Below, one piece after another: positions 1 through 8,657 of a stretch of 64,000 nucleotides of DNA. A model generated the notes under the pieces. The model searched no databases. It was given only the letters and a program-made list of their open reading frames with translations, and was not told the DNA's origin. A program made the translations under genes and the position numbers. The stretch is from assembly GCA_964542755.1 (NCBI GenBank), contig CAZIWL010000007.1, forward strand, positions 4,967 to 68,966, given 5' to 3'. Every line of letters starts with the position of its first letter. The stretch's first letter is position 1. Source of the stretch: SKLM01 sp964542755 (GTDB taxonomy: Bacteria > Chloroflexota > Anaerolineae > B4-G1).

Positions 1-333
1 GCATCGTCGCCGACGCCGGTTGGGCTCAAGCGGCGGTGCCAGTGACGGGAGCGAACGCCGGTCAGAGGTCGTCACGCGCCGTGGGCCGCCGACGCGTGGA
101 CCAGTGCTGGCGCCTCTCCGCCGGTCCTGTGGGTCGGCGAATCGAGCGGCCAATGAAACCGGTGGCCTGGAGGGGCCGTACGTTCGTGGCTGGCTAACCG
201 CGTGGTCACAGGGGTCCTTGCAGCGTTAGGTCGGGGTGGAGTCTGTCCGGATTAGCGCGGCTGGTGCCGTGCTGTCTGTTCTGAGCGCGCCAGGGGAGAT
301 CCTGCGCTCCGAGTGAACAGGGCGCGATCGGGC
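1..333. other. left-edge stretch without a recognisable gene
   Basis: Short open frames exist on both strands, but none has a recognisable domain, a good ribosome binding site or low-complexity-free composition. The frames read as arginine- and glycine-rich peptides, as expected from non-coding G+C-rich DNA. It lies downstream of the minus-strand helicase gene that ends at 334. No hairpin with a T-tract was seen. It could hold the edge of a gene lying outside the window. Confidence 0.4.
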
Positions 334-2583
334 CTAGGATCGAGCAGTCGCCTGCTCCCAATGCGTTTGCAGCGCCGTGAAGGGCGCCGCCGGGCCCTGG
401 TTGCCCCGCCTGCCCGAGTTCCAGGTCATGATCAGCTCTTTCTTGGCGCGGGTGATGCCCACGTAGAGGAGCCGCATGCGCTCGGAGGCGTAGTCTAAGC
501 GAGCTTCCTGGGTAGCTGTCCCCTCAGCGTAGCCGACGTCGGATGGCGCCATCGCGTCCTTCAGCTGGGCGAGCGCCTCCACCTCCAGGTTGAGGCTGTC
601 GCGCACGAACCACTTCTCCCCGATGAAGGCTTCGTGGGCGAGCCCCGAGGGGAAGTTGTAGTTGTTCAAGGACATCAGATAGACCCGGTCCCACTCCAAC
701 CCCTTCGCCTTGTGGATCGTCGCCACGATCACCTTTCCCTTGTGCCGCTCGGGATCGAAACGCATATCGTCGTCGCTCAGACCGAGGAAGCGGCGCTCGT
801 TCCGGGCAATCACGGCCAGCTCATCCGTCAGCTCCGGCAGACGCCAATCGGGATGGCGTTCGCCGACCCGCCCGAGCATCACCGCGAGCTTATGCGCGAT
901 CGCCAGGTCGGCCGGCTCCTTGAAGAGGTCCTGGGCCAGTGTGAGGATCAGTTGGTCGATGGGGAGCACGGTGGCCTCTTGCCAGCGACGCACGTAGTCC
1001 CGGAACGGCCTCAGATGGTCGCGCAGCCTCACGACGGATTCGGCGCCGTCGATGGTGTCGAGCCAATCCCCGCCGAGCCGTGGCCAGAGAAACGCCTCGA
1101 CGTGCCGGCACTGTCTGAGGGCCTTCGCCACCCTATCCACTCGCTCCTGCAGCTCTGGCTCCTCCCGGTCCCCTCTCCGCCAGACCCGGTAGACACGGGC
1201 CAGCTTGCGTGGCGACACAGGGTCGGCGAGATACTGGATCACGTTGCCCAGGGCCCCGGCTGTCTCTCGTGTGGCCCGAGTGCTGCGTAGAAGCTCGACG
1301 TGTTCGATCTCCCGGGCCTTCAGCTCGGCGACGACCTGGAAGCCGCGCAGATTGCGGGGAACCAGGACCGCCACCGTCGCGTCCGCGTGGTGCGGCAGCC
1401 ATCGTTCCAGCGAGTCGACAACCGTGTCGATCTCGCCTTGCGGGGTGAGTTTCTTGCCATAGACGTGGACCTGATCCGGCCTGTCCGATGGGTTTGATTG
1501 AGGATCGCCCTCGGGCGTGGGCTGGATGTGCGGCTCGGTCAACGCGTCCCGCACCTCGTGGACGGGATGGTCTTGCTGGGTCCAGTCGATCAGGTAATTG
1601 GCCAGCTCAATGATGCTCCTGGTGGAGCGCCCGGAGTTGGGCAGATCGTGGCGAACAACGTCATCTTCCTCGAGGAAATCCTTCAGATACTCAGGGCTTG
1701 CCGTTGTGAATGTCTCGTAGATCGCCTGATTGGGGTCACCGACGCGGACCCAGTTACCTGGAGCGCCCTGGCACCTCGCCAGCAGGTCCAGAATGTCCTG
1801 CTGGAGCCGGCTGCTGTCCTGAGCCTCGTCCTCCAGGATGTAAGGCCAGAGACGCCGCAGGCGCGCCAGGAGCTCCTTATCGAGCCGCAGGGCCTCGAGG
1901 GCCAGGCGGATCAGGTCGTCGAAGTCGACGGCTCCTCGGTAGTTGAGGGCTCGCTGGTAGTCTGCGTAGATGGCCCAACCCATCTCTGCCAGCGGAAGCG
2001 GCTTGGCATGACGGTCGAGCTGGGCCCGGACGTCAGAGGGGGTCGCCTGGTAGTCCTTGGCTTGCTTGATGAGACTGTAGGCGATGGCTCCTACCAGGTC
2101 CGGCCACTTGTCCCGCCGGACCCACGCCTCGCGACGCTCCTCCAGGTCGAGTGCCATATACGCGTCGATGGCGTCTGGATGGCTGGCGAGCCAGGCGTCC
2201 GCCGCATTCTGTCGGATCCGATTCGCCTCGCGTTCGTCCACGATCTGAAAACCGTCAGAGAGGCCCACCAGGGCCGGCCTCTCCCGCACGATGTCGTGCG
2301 CCAGCCCGTGGAGGGTACGCACCCGGTATCCGACGTGGGGCAGCAGCCCCAGATCCTTCACGAACGCCCCGACCTGGCGGGCGAAATTATCGACCGCCGA
2401 GTTCACCAGGGTCACCACCAGGACCTCCTGGTCGTCGTCCAGGAGATCACTGGCGATCAGCTTGGCGGCCAGTGCCGAAAGGGTCACTGTCTTGCCGCTG
2501 CCGGGGACGGCGGAGACGCCCATCCTCCCACCGGCATAGCGCAACACCGCTTTCTGACTGGGCCGCGGCCTAAACACCTTCAC
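334..2583 (-). CDS. UvrD/Rep-family superfamily 1A DNA helicase
   Basis: This 749-residue protein is a predicted ATP-dependent 3'-5' DNA helicase acting on DNA repair intermediates in the cytoplasm. All main SF1A motifs are visible: Walker A (AVPGSGKT, residues 25-32), Walker B (EDEAQD, 251-256), motif III (VGDPNQAIYETF, 281-292), motif V (TIHKAKGLEWD, about 622-632) and motif VI (LLYVGITRAK, about 705-714). The start is a GTG preceded by GGAGG nine bases upstream. It lies 151 bases downstream of a second, degenerate SF1 protein on the same strand, so the two may be co-transcribed and may form a heterodimer in the manner of AddAB or AdnAB. No nuclease motif is evident at the C-terminus. The family call is firm; the exact role is unknown. 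Confidence 0.9.
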   Translation of the reverse strand: MKVFRPRPSQKAVLRYAGGRMGVSAVPGSGKTVTLSALAAKLIASDLLDDDQEVLVVTLVNSAVDNFARQVGAFVKDLGLLPHVGYRVRTLHGLAHDIVRERPALVGLSDGFQIVDEREANRIRQNAADAWLASHPDAIDAYMALDLEERREAWVRRDKWPDLVGAIAYSLIKQAKDYQATPSDVRAQLDRHAKPLPLAEMGWAIYADYQRALNYRGAVDFDDLIRLALEALRLDKELLARLRRLWPYILEDEAQDSSRLQQDILDLLARCQGAPGNWVRVGDPNQAIYETFTTASPEYLKDFLEEDDVVRHDLPNSGRSTRSIIELANYLIDWTQQDHPVHEVRDALTEPHIQPTPEGDPQSNPSDRPDQVHVYGKKLTPQGEIDTVVDSLERWLPHHADATVAVLVPRNLRGFQVVAELKAREIEHVELLRSTRATRETAGALGNVIQYLADPVSPRKLARVYRVWRRGDREEPELQERVDRVAKALRQCRHVEAFLWPRLGGDWLDTIDGAESVVRLRDHLRPFRDYVRRWQEATVLPIDQLILTLAQDLFKEPADLAIAHKLAVMLGRVGERHPDWRLPELTDELAVIARNERRFLGLSDDDMRFDPERHKGKVIVATIHKAKGLEWDRVYLMSLNNYNFPSGLAHEAFIGEKWFVRDSLNLEVEALAQLKDAMAPSDVGYAEGTATQEARLDYASERMRLLYVGITRAKKELIMTWNSGRRGNQGPAAPFTALQTHWEQATARS

Positions 2584-2734
2584 GCGTCAATGCCTCCAAC
2601 CCCCTGATCTGCCCTGAGCCCGGTGCATCCGTCCGACGGGCCCCGCGTCACACACCACGCGCCACGGATTACGCTGCCCACCCAACCCATCAAGCCGTTC
2701 ACACGTCGGCCGACCCATCCCCCCCAATCCAGTC
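2584..2734. other. C-rich spacer between the two helicase genes
   Basis: This 151-base spacer is strongly C/A-rich on the plus strand, hence G/T-rich in the transcript. It includes a run of seven C near 2719 and a stretch of short CAC/ACG units around 2645-2680. No hairpin terminator is obvious. It may be a degenerate intergenic repeat. Confidence 0.35.
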
Positions 2735-4915
2735 TCAACGCCCTGTGTTCTCCCGCGCAGCGGTTTCCCTCAAGACTCTCTGAACGGCCTTCAGGAGTGG
2801 ACCGGTCTGCTCGTGACCCTGCTCGCCCAACTCGCTCAACCCGAGGAAGACCTTCTGACGGCAACGACGAATCAGTCCTTGGCTCAGCCGCTGGAGGGCC
2901 TCCTGTCGGACGGCGACTTCGTCGCTGTCTGTCCAGGTCTCATCGTCTCTTCCTGGCGGCGGCCAGTGTCGGCTGAGAACGTACGGATGGGTCAAAGGCT
3001 GATAGAGGCGTTCCCACCACCCCTGACCCCCGATGTTGAGCCAGAACTGGTAGTCTACTGGTCGATTTCGGATGATGAACGTGTAAGCGGGGGCCAGAAG
3101 AATCGCCTCCCCCCGCTCCGGCCCCCAGCTCCGGACGTACTGGGCTGCAATCACGCCCTCTTCGACCATCGTGACATATTCCTGGCCAAGGGAGGTCGGT
3201 GCCCCGTTCGTCCCTGTATATGGATACCCTCCGTCCTCAGTGACCCAGCGGAACTTGCGCACAGACTCGACGAGGTTGGCCGCCACCTCGGCCCCATCGA
3301 AATTGCGGTGGAACCCGTAGCCTTGCTGCGAGAGGAGCTCCCCGAAGAGACGGCTCAGGAAATGGTCGAGCGGTACGTGTTGCTCGTCGGCATCCACATA
3401 GGCCTGGATCCATACCCTGAGTCCCTCATATCGCTCGCCGAGCACATAGGTTAGCCGCTCTTGCATCTCGGGCTTGATGGCGTCAAACGAGCCCAGCGTG
3501 GGGTTCCCGTCGGACAACCGGTACACAATGCTGCTGAGCAGCTGCGCGCGGACGAGATCCATTCCCTCGACAGCCTGAATCAGAGCTGCGGCCACGTCGT
3601 ATTTGGTGGGATGCACCCCCCAGGCCGGGTGCGCGATGGCCGCCAGGGTCAGCAGGCAGCGAGTGGCTGCCTCCTCTCTCAGAGCCCGGGACGGTCTATG
3701 TGACTGCGTAGGAACGCCTCGTGCCTCAAGACGATTGGTGAGCGAGAAGCGCAGGGCGTCACTGAGAAACGGGGCCAGAACGACGATCTCTCCTGGGGAT
3801 ACGCCCTCTTGCTCGACGAGGATCTCGACTTGGTCAGCGACCCAGTCGAGCATCTGAGGATAGTAACGGTGCGGCTCGAAGATCAGGGCTCGGTCCGTAA
3901 ACACGTGGGTCTTTGAGGCGTCGTCAGCGGAGTTGAGCTGGCTCGAGAGCGCGGTACCGAGCGCCGCCACGTCCGGCGACATCACGAAGGAGTCAGAGAA
4001 GGTGACGTGGTGATCACAGAGGTCGCGCAGAGAGTGGGCGCTTTGCGGGTCGGCACCTAGGAAGCGGCGATACCCGGCGGCCGAGTCACAGATCAATAGA
4101 GAGGATCGGGTCAAAGGGATCCACTCTCGCAGCAGATCGTGGGCGACGGGCACGTCCTCCTCGACGTTGTCTACCAGGATGTGCTGATACCGGCCCGTCA
4201 GGTAGTCTCGGCAGATGGGCCGGGGCCAGAGATACGTGCAGAAGACCTCAACCTGGAGGGAGAAATCGAGGAGATTGTGATCGAGGCAGTAGCGCCTGAA
4301 GCGGTTGGCGCACGTTTGAGCCTCCTCGTAGATCCGCTCGCGGCCGGGCTCGCCACTCCAGGCGGCCCTCAGCCTCTGCCCAATCCGCGTGTAGGAGAAC
4401 CCGACCACGGCCGACTTGTTCAGGTTATCAATAATCTGACTGTAGAGCCGATTCCGATCAATAGTGACGCTCTCGAAGGCCCCCTCATCCAGGAGGGGGC
4501 GGATGACGCGTGCCATGTAGTACTGGGCCGTCTCCAGAGTCAAGAAGGTAGGGGGGTGATCTGGATGCCCGAACCCGGCCTCTTCGACGATCAGCGGCCA
4601 GAAGAGGTCCACCATACGCTGAGCCAGGCCTCCCAGTGTGAGCAGTGTAACCCTGCCCCGCGTGTCCAGGAGGGGCTGGTGGAGGGCCTCATAGTAGGGG
4701 ACGCTCAACGTCCGTTGGGGCGTGAAGACCAGCATAGAACGCGCCGACGCGCCTGCCTCCAGCAGATGAAGCATGCGCGCTACCCCTGCCGTCGTCTTCC
4801 CCGTCCCGGCCGGGCCTTCCAGAAAGAGCTTGCTCCCGACGGAGCGATTCAACACACTCTGCTGCGAGGGCGACAGATTGTCCAAGGCGCAATGATCGGC
4901 GTAATCGAAGGTCAT
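2735..4915 (-). CDS. UvrD-like superfamily 1 protein with degenerate ATPase motifs
   Basis: This 726-residue protein begins with a Q-motif-like segment (LSPSQQSVL) and a good Walker A (GPAGTGKTT, 34-42), so it is a P-loop SF1 helicase homologue. The usual DExQ Walker B is replaced by ILVDNVEED (246-254). The usual GDPxQxIY motif III is replaced by ICDSAAGYRRFLGAD (275-289). No clear motif V or VI with the arginine finger is seen. It may bind ATP but hydrolyse it poorly, acting as a regulatory or structural partner for the intact helicase encoded just downstream. The N-terminus has the layout of AddB-type subunits, but no iron-sulphur nuclease cysteines are visible. It follows a glycosyltransferase gene by 10 bases, so it may share a transcript with it. 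ATG start with a weak ribosome binding site. Confidence 0.75.
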   Translation of the reverse strand: MTFDYADHCALDNLSPSQQSVLNRSVGSKLFLEGPAGTGKTTAGVARMLHLLEAGASARSMLVFTPQRTLSVPYYEALHQPLLDTRGRVTLLTLGGLAQRMVDLFWPLIVEEAGFGHPDHPPTFLTLETAQYYMARVIRPLLDEGAFESVTIDRNRLYSQIIDNLNKSAVVGFSYTRIGQRLRAAWSGEPGRERIYEEAQTCANRFRRYCLDHNLLDFSLQVEVFCTYLWPRPICRDYLTGRYQHILVDNVEEDVPVAHDLLREWIPLTRSSLLICDSAAGYRRFLGADPQSAHSLRDLCDHHVTFSDSFVMSPDVAALGTALSSQLNSADDASKTHVFTDRALIFEPHRYYPQMLDWVADQVEILVEQEGVSPGEIVVLAPFLSDALRFSLTNRLEARGVPTQSHRPSRALREEAATRCLLTLAAIAHPAWGVHPTKYDVAAALIQAVEGMDLVRAQLLSSIVYRLSDGNPTLGSFDAIKPEMQERLTYVLGERYEGLRVWIQAYVDADEQHVPLDHFLSRLFGELLSQQGYGFHRNFDGAEVAANLVESVRKFRWVTEDGGYPYTGTNGAPTSLGQEYVTMVEEGVIAAQYVRSWGPERGEAILLAPAYTFIIRNRPVDYQFWLNIGGQGWWERLYQPLTHPYVLSRHWPPPGRDDETWTDSDEVAVRQEALQRLSQGLIRRCRQKVFLGLSELGEQGHEQTGPLLKAVQRVLRETAARENTGR

Positions 4916-4925
4916 ACTACCGCGC

Positions 4926-6356
4926 TTAGTCGGCGGTCTCGCCTCGTCCCTTCATGAATAGATAGCCGATGAGAGAGACGATGACGGTCGCTGCTGCGAA
5001 GAGCCAGGTGGAGCCGGGGACACGCTTGAGCGAGCGCCATTTCTCCCCCAGTGACAGGTTCATGAGGAAGCCGGCGATGGGCTTGTGCTCCCGGCGGGCG
5101 ATAGCGATGCGCTCCTTGAGGAGCTGTCTCACCTCGCCTGGCGGCAGCGAGGATACCAGGTCGGCCAGCATGGCCCCTTCTTCCTGGGTGATGGACGCCT
5201 TCTCTTCCATCAGCTCCTGGTAGGAATCTGCGGTCTGTTCGACGATGTTCGACCAGTCCAGGTGGCTCACCCGCTCCCGAGCATTCTGGCAGAGAGCCTC
5301 GTAGTCCGCTGCGGAGAGATCGCAGATGCGGCGCACGCTCTGTGCGAACCGTCTTGGGCCTGTCTCCTTCGGAAGGCGCGCACCGACCTGGTCGTCCACG
5401 AGTTCGTCGATCGTCTCATTCGAGAGCCCCACGACGGGCGTCCCCGAGGCGAGTGCCTCGATGACCACCAGGCTCTGCACCTCCATCTTAGAGGCCGAGA
5501 CAAAGATGTGGCTCCGCTCAAGGTAGGAGGGGATCTCCGGATGGGGAACCTGCCCGGCGAACAACACGTTCTCCAGATCTTGATCACGGCACGTCTGCTC
5601 CAGGCGCACTCGATACTCAGGGTTCAGCGCCTTGCCCAGCAGGACCAGCTTGTAGTGCTCTGGCAGGTGGGCAAGGGCGTTGATGAGATAGGCCTGGTTC
5701 TTGCGCTCGCTGAGGTACCCGATGAACACAAGCATCTTCTCCTCAGCCTCCACATCCGCGGTGGCACGGCCCGTATAGTGATCGAGATCCCGCCCATTCG
5801 GGATCACGAAGACCTGTCCCCTGTAGCCGAATTCGCGCAGCGCGCTCAAGGCTGACTGGTTCAGGGCTATGATGGCGTCGCAGTTGGTGTAGAAATCCGT
5901 CAGCACGCGACGTGAGATGGACTCACTCAAGGACCCCTGAAGCAGTTTCATGTCCAACGCGTCCGTCGCTCCGAAATCCAGGACCTTGCCGGGCAGCACG
6001 TGACTCGTGTGCACAAAGGGCACGCGGTTCATCTTGGCCCATATCTGGCCGATCAGGCCTACCAGGGCGGGTTCGTGGGCGTGGACGACGTCAGGACTGA
6101 AGGTGTCAAGGAAGTCGAACAGAGCCCGCACCGTCTTGGCTGAGAGTGCCGGCATCTGAAACTCACCTTCTCCCGCGCTTCGCACGCCAAACACGTGGAG
6201 TTGACTATCTTCTTCCTGGAACAGCCCCGTCTCGCGGGAGGGGCAGATCATGACCGTCTCGTGGTGTTCCGCGAAGTGACGCGCAAGCTCGTGAGCCACG
6301 CGCCCTTCGCCTCCCCCGTGACCTCTCCTGAACAACGACAAGAAAGCGACTCTCAT
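4926..6356 (-). CDS. GT4-family glycosyltransferase with C-terminal membrane anchor
   Basis: This 476-residue protein is a GT-B fold retaining glycosyltransferase that would move a sugar from a nucleotide donor to a lipid or polysaccharide acceptor at the inner face of the membrane. The N-terminal glycine-rich loop (HGGGEGRVA), the HAHEP motif near residue 95 and the EX7E donor-site motif (MEVQSLVVIEALASG) are visible. After the GT4 domain comes an acidic, probably helical linker (about 385-445). It is followed by one transmembrane helix near 449-468 and a short charged tail. The tail anchor is unusual for GT4 enzymes, which normally attach peripherally. It lies between a sulfotransferase gene upstream and the helicase pair downstream. 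Acceptor and donor cannot be told from sequence. Confidence 0.85.
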   Translation of the reverse strand: MRVAFLSLFRRGHGGGEGRVAHELARHFAEHHETVMICPSRETGLFQEEDSQLHVFGVRSAGEGEFQMPALSAKTVRALFDFLDTFSPDVVHAHEPALVGLIGQIWAKMNRVPFVHTSHVLPGKVLDFGATDALDMKLLQGSLSESISRRVLTDFYTNCDAIIALNQSALSALREFGYRGQVFVIPNGRDLDHYTGRATADVEAEEKMLVFIGYLSERKNQAYLINALAHLPEHYKLVLLGKALNPEYRVRLEQTCRDQDLENVLFAGQVPHPEIPSYLERSHIFVSASKMEVQSLVVIEALASGTPVVGLSNETIDELVDDQVGARLPKETGPRRFAQSVRRICDLSAADYEALCQNARERVSHLDWSNIVEQTADSYQELMEEKASITQEEGAMLADLVSSLPPGEVRQLLKERIAIARREHKPIAGFLMNLSLGEKWRSLKRVPGSTWLFAAATVIVSLIGYLFMKGRGETAD

Positions 6357-6431
6357 ACTCTCCTCTGAGCCTATGTATCCTCCGGTGGAGCCGTGTTGGC
6401 CTCGGGTTCGAAGGTCTTCCTGGGTGGGTCC

Positions 6432-7595
6432 TCAGGTGCCTCTGGTGTCAAAGTCGAAACGGTCGAAGACCTCCCTGTACCGGTCCACGATCTGCTCCTG
6501 GGTCAGTCCCATCTCCTCGAGCGAATACTCGTGCTCACTCTCGTGTTGACGGGCTCGCCGCGTCGCCTGGATCAGTATCTCGTCAAACTCGGAGCTCAGC
6601 TCCAAGCCAAATCGCTCATAGATCGTTCTCACCACCTCGTGCGCGTCGGTGACCAGATCGTCGAAACTCACCACGATGGCGCTATTCGGAAGAGCTCTGT
6701 CGAGATGCTCCAGGGGGTAGGTGTACCAGTGGTGGGCCATGTCGAGGATGTACTTGCGACTGCTGTAGGTCTCGACGGGATCTCCCAGGAGCTGCCATTC
6801 ATTCTCCTTCAAACTGATGTACGAGGGGATCATGTCGAGAGGGTTGCGCGCAAGATAGATGAACTTGGCGTCCGGAAACTCGCGATACAGAGTGTCGACC
6901 ATCGGTGAGAAATGGGGGTCCTTGGCCAGATAGCATCTCTCGCTGCCACTGTGGGCATAGATGTGTCGCTGAAGGCAGTGCGTATAGAACGCCATGATCC
7001 GTTCTTTTTCTTCTTCCGGCATCTGACTGTCGAAATACGTATACCGTTCAGCCTCATCCAGCATCGCCACGTACAGCCATATCTTGAGCGTCGAGAAGAT
7101 GTGGATCAGAAGGTACTCATCCTCTTCTGGTGCACGGAGGGCGATCCTATGAAGGACGTTGTCCTCTTGCCAGCCCTCCTCCAGCATGCCCAGCAGCCTG
7201 GCCATCGGTCTTCCGATCCGGTTGTCCAGCGAGGAGAGTGCCCAGAACGCTTTCCTCATTGTGACGGAAGGTGCGAGAAGCATCTCCCAAGTGCGCATAG
7301 AGAGGAACGTGGCCTCGTCTCTTGCCAGAAGACGCTGAAGAAAGGTCGTGCCGCTCCGTGGGTTCCCCACGATATAGATGGGTCCTTTGATTCTTGCCTT
7401 GCGATAGCCTGGATAGAGGATCTCGTCAAGCAGGAAACCGGACCACGTCATAATCTGGACCAAGCCGTAGAGTGAGCCCGCTAGCGCTACCAGCCCGATC
7501 CGCTTCAGAGTCAGACGGTAGGCGGTCCCTTTGCTTTGAAAGAGTTGTTTGTAGAAAAATCGGGCGAAGCCCGCGAAATTGTATGCCACGCCCAC
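6432..7595 (-). CDS. membrane-associated sulfotransferase family protein
   Basis: This 387-residue protein carries the 5'-phosphosulfate loop of PAPS-dependent sulfotransferases (GNPRSGTTF, 77-85) and the 3'-phosphate-binding segment YLARNPLDMIPSYISL, with its arginine and serine. It would transfer sulfate from PAPS to a hydroxyl of a glycan or lipid. A hydrophobic segment near residues 33-58 precedes the catalytic domain and suggests membrane attachment. The predicted start is GTG; a second GTG two codons later has a better-spaced AAGGGG. With the GT4 gene 75 bases downstream it could form a small surface-glycan decoration unit. It belongs to the broad Sulfotransfer_3 group, some members of which may not use PAPS. 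Confidence 0.85.
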   Translation of the reverse strand: MGVAYNFAGFARFFYKQLFQSKGTAYRLTLKRIGLVALAGSLYGLVQIMTWSGFLLDEILYPGYRKARIKGPIYIVGNPRSGTTFLQRLLARDEATFLSMRTWEMLLAPSVTMRKAFWALSSLDNRIGRPMARLLGMLEEGWQEDNVLHRIALRAPEEDEYLLIHIFSTLKIWLYVAMLDEAERYTYFDSQMPEEEKERIMAFYTHCLQRHIYAHSGSERCYLAKDPHFSPMVDTLYREFPDAKFIYLARNPLDMIPSYISLKENEWQLLGDPVETYSSRKYILDMAHHWYTYPLEHLDRALPNSAIVVSFDDLVTDAHEVVRTIYERFGLELSSEFDEILIQATRRARQHESEHEYSLEEMGLTQEQIVDRYREVFDRFDFDTRGT

Positions 7596-7650
7596 CCCTT
7601 CTTGTCCTCAGAAAGCTGCCAGGTGCACTGCCAACACGCCCAACAGCGCC

Positions 7651-8538
7651 CTAAAGCACTCCAGCTTGCACCATGATGGCCTCTATGGTCTCAAGCTCAG
7701 CGTCGTGCAGTGTCCGGAGTGGCGAGCGGACGGGCCCGCCGTAGTACCCCAAGAAATCCAGAGCGGCTTTGAGGCCGGGCACACCGAAACCCGATGTGAC
7801 CGCGGTGTTGAGCGGGACCAGTCTCTGTTGGAGGATAGCGCCTTCACGCCATTCCTCCCGCCGGTAGTGATGGTATAGATCGATCAGCATCTGGGGCGCG
7901 ACATTCGCCAGGGCCATCACGCCGCCGACGGCGCCTACAGCCAGGCCTGGGAAGAAGAAGCTGGCAGATCCAGCCAGGACTTGGAGGTCGTCCTCAGCCG
8001 CGCCCACGATTTCGGCGAGTTTGCCGACGTTACCGCCACTGTCCTTCAGTCCCACCACATTCGGATGACGCCCGATATCCAAGATGGTCTCCGCGCTCAT
8101 ATCGATGTGGGTAAACCGCGGCATGTTGTAGATCATTACCGGTACAGGTACCTTTTCCGCCACCGCCTCAAAGTGGCGGCGCAGGGCGCCCGGGGACATC
8201 TTCCCCCCGTAATAATGAGGGGTCAGCACGAGCACCACGTCGGCACCGGCGTCGGCAGCCAACTGGCTGACGGCGATAGTCTGCCGTGTTGACTCACATC
8301 CTGTGCCGGCGATGACGAGTTTGTCCTCCGGCACCGCCCGACGCACCGTCTGCCAGACCTTGACCTTTTCTTCCGTCGTCAGGTAGACGCCCTCCCCGTT
8401 GGAGCCGAGGACAACGTACCCGGACAGGTCATACTCGTTCCAGCGGCCCAGGTTCTCGGCCAGGGCTCCCAGGGCGAGGTCTCCCCGCTCATCGAAAGGT
8501 GTCGGGATGGGCGGAAAGACGCCGTGCAAGGATAGCAT
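7651..8538 (-). CDS. DapA-family aldolase, closest in pattern to 4-hydroxy-2-oxoglutarate aldolase
   Basis: This 295-residue protein is a class I (Schiff-base) aldolase of the DHDPS/NAL superfamily. The Schiff-base lysine is K165 (VVGLKDSGG), the catalytic tyrosine Y137 (IYNMP), and the carboxylate-binding loop GSNGE (45-49) takes the place of the GTTGE of true DapA. The segments GTGCEST, LAGSASF, GVPGLK and LGYYGGPVRSPL resemble, as I recall it, human HOGA1, which splits 4-hydroxy-2-oxoglutarate into pyruvate and glyoxylate. An aminotransferase that could consume glyoxylate lies just upstream. The start chosen is the ATG preceded by GGAG at six bases; earlier in-frame starts give a poor leader. 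Other readings are pyrroline-4-hydroxy-2-carboxylate deaminase or another keto-acid lyase. Lysine biosynthesis is unlikely. Confidence 0.8.
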   Translation of the reverse strand: MLSLHGVFPPIPTPFDERGDLALGALAENLGRWNEYDLSGYVVLGSNGEGVYLTTEEKVKVWQTVRRAVPEDKLVIAGTGCESTRQTIAVSQLAADAGADVVLVLTPHYYGGKMSPGALRRHFEAVAEKVPVPVMIYNMPRFTHIDMSAETILDIGRHPNVVGLKDSGGNVGKLAEIVGAAEDDLQVLAGSASFFFPGLAVGAVGGVMALANVAPQMLIDLYHHYRREEWREGAILQQRLVPLNTAVTSGFGVPGLKAALDFLGYYGGPVRSPLRTLHDAELETIEAIMVQAGVL

Positions 8539-8657
8539 CTTTGTCTCCATAAGGGTGTCGTTGCTCCTCATCCTCTTGTGTTCCGCGGATTGCCAACCCC
8601 TGCTTCTCAGAGCCCCCCGCATCGAACCGCCGGAGACTCAGCATCGTGGGGTGTGGA

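Noticed and set aside
20..229. A 69-residue plus-strand open frame at the left edge
   Set aside because: It is rich in glycine, serine and arginine with no motif, and starts at TTG without a ribosome binding site.
1498..2607. A 369-residue plus-strand open frame
   Set aside because: It lies wholly opposite the helicase gene, has no recognisable motif, and its codons mirror the minus-strand gene. Long antisense frames are common in G+C-rich DNA.
2584..2734. G-quadruplex in the helicase spacer
   Set aside because: The G-rich strand has only three G-runs close together at each of two places, short of the usual four with loops of at most seven bases.
7651..8538. Lysine biosynthesis enzyme DapA
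   Set aside because: The substrate loop is GSNGE rather than GTTGE, no lysine or diaminopimelate gene is near, and late segments fit the HOGA group better.
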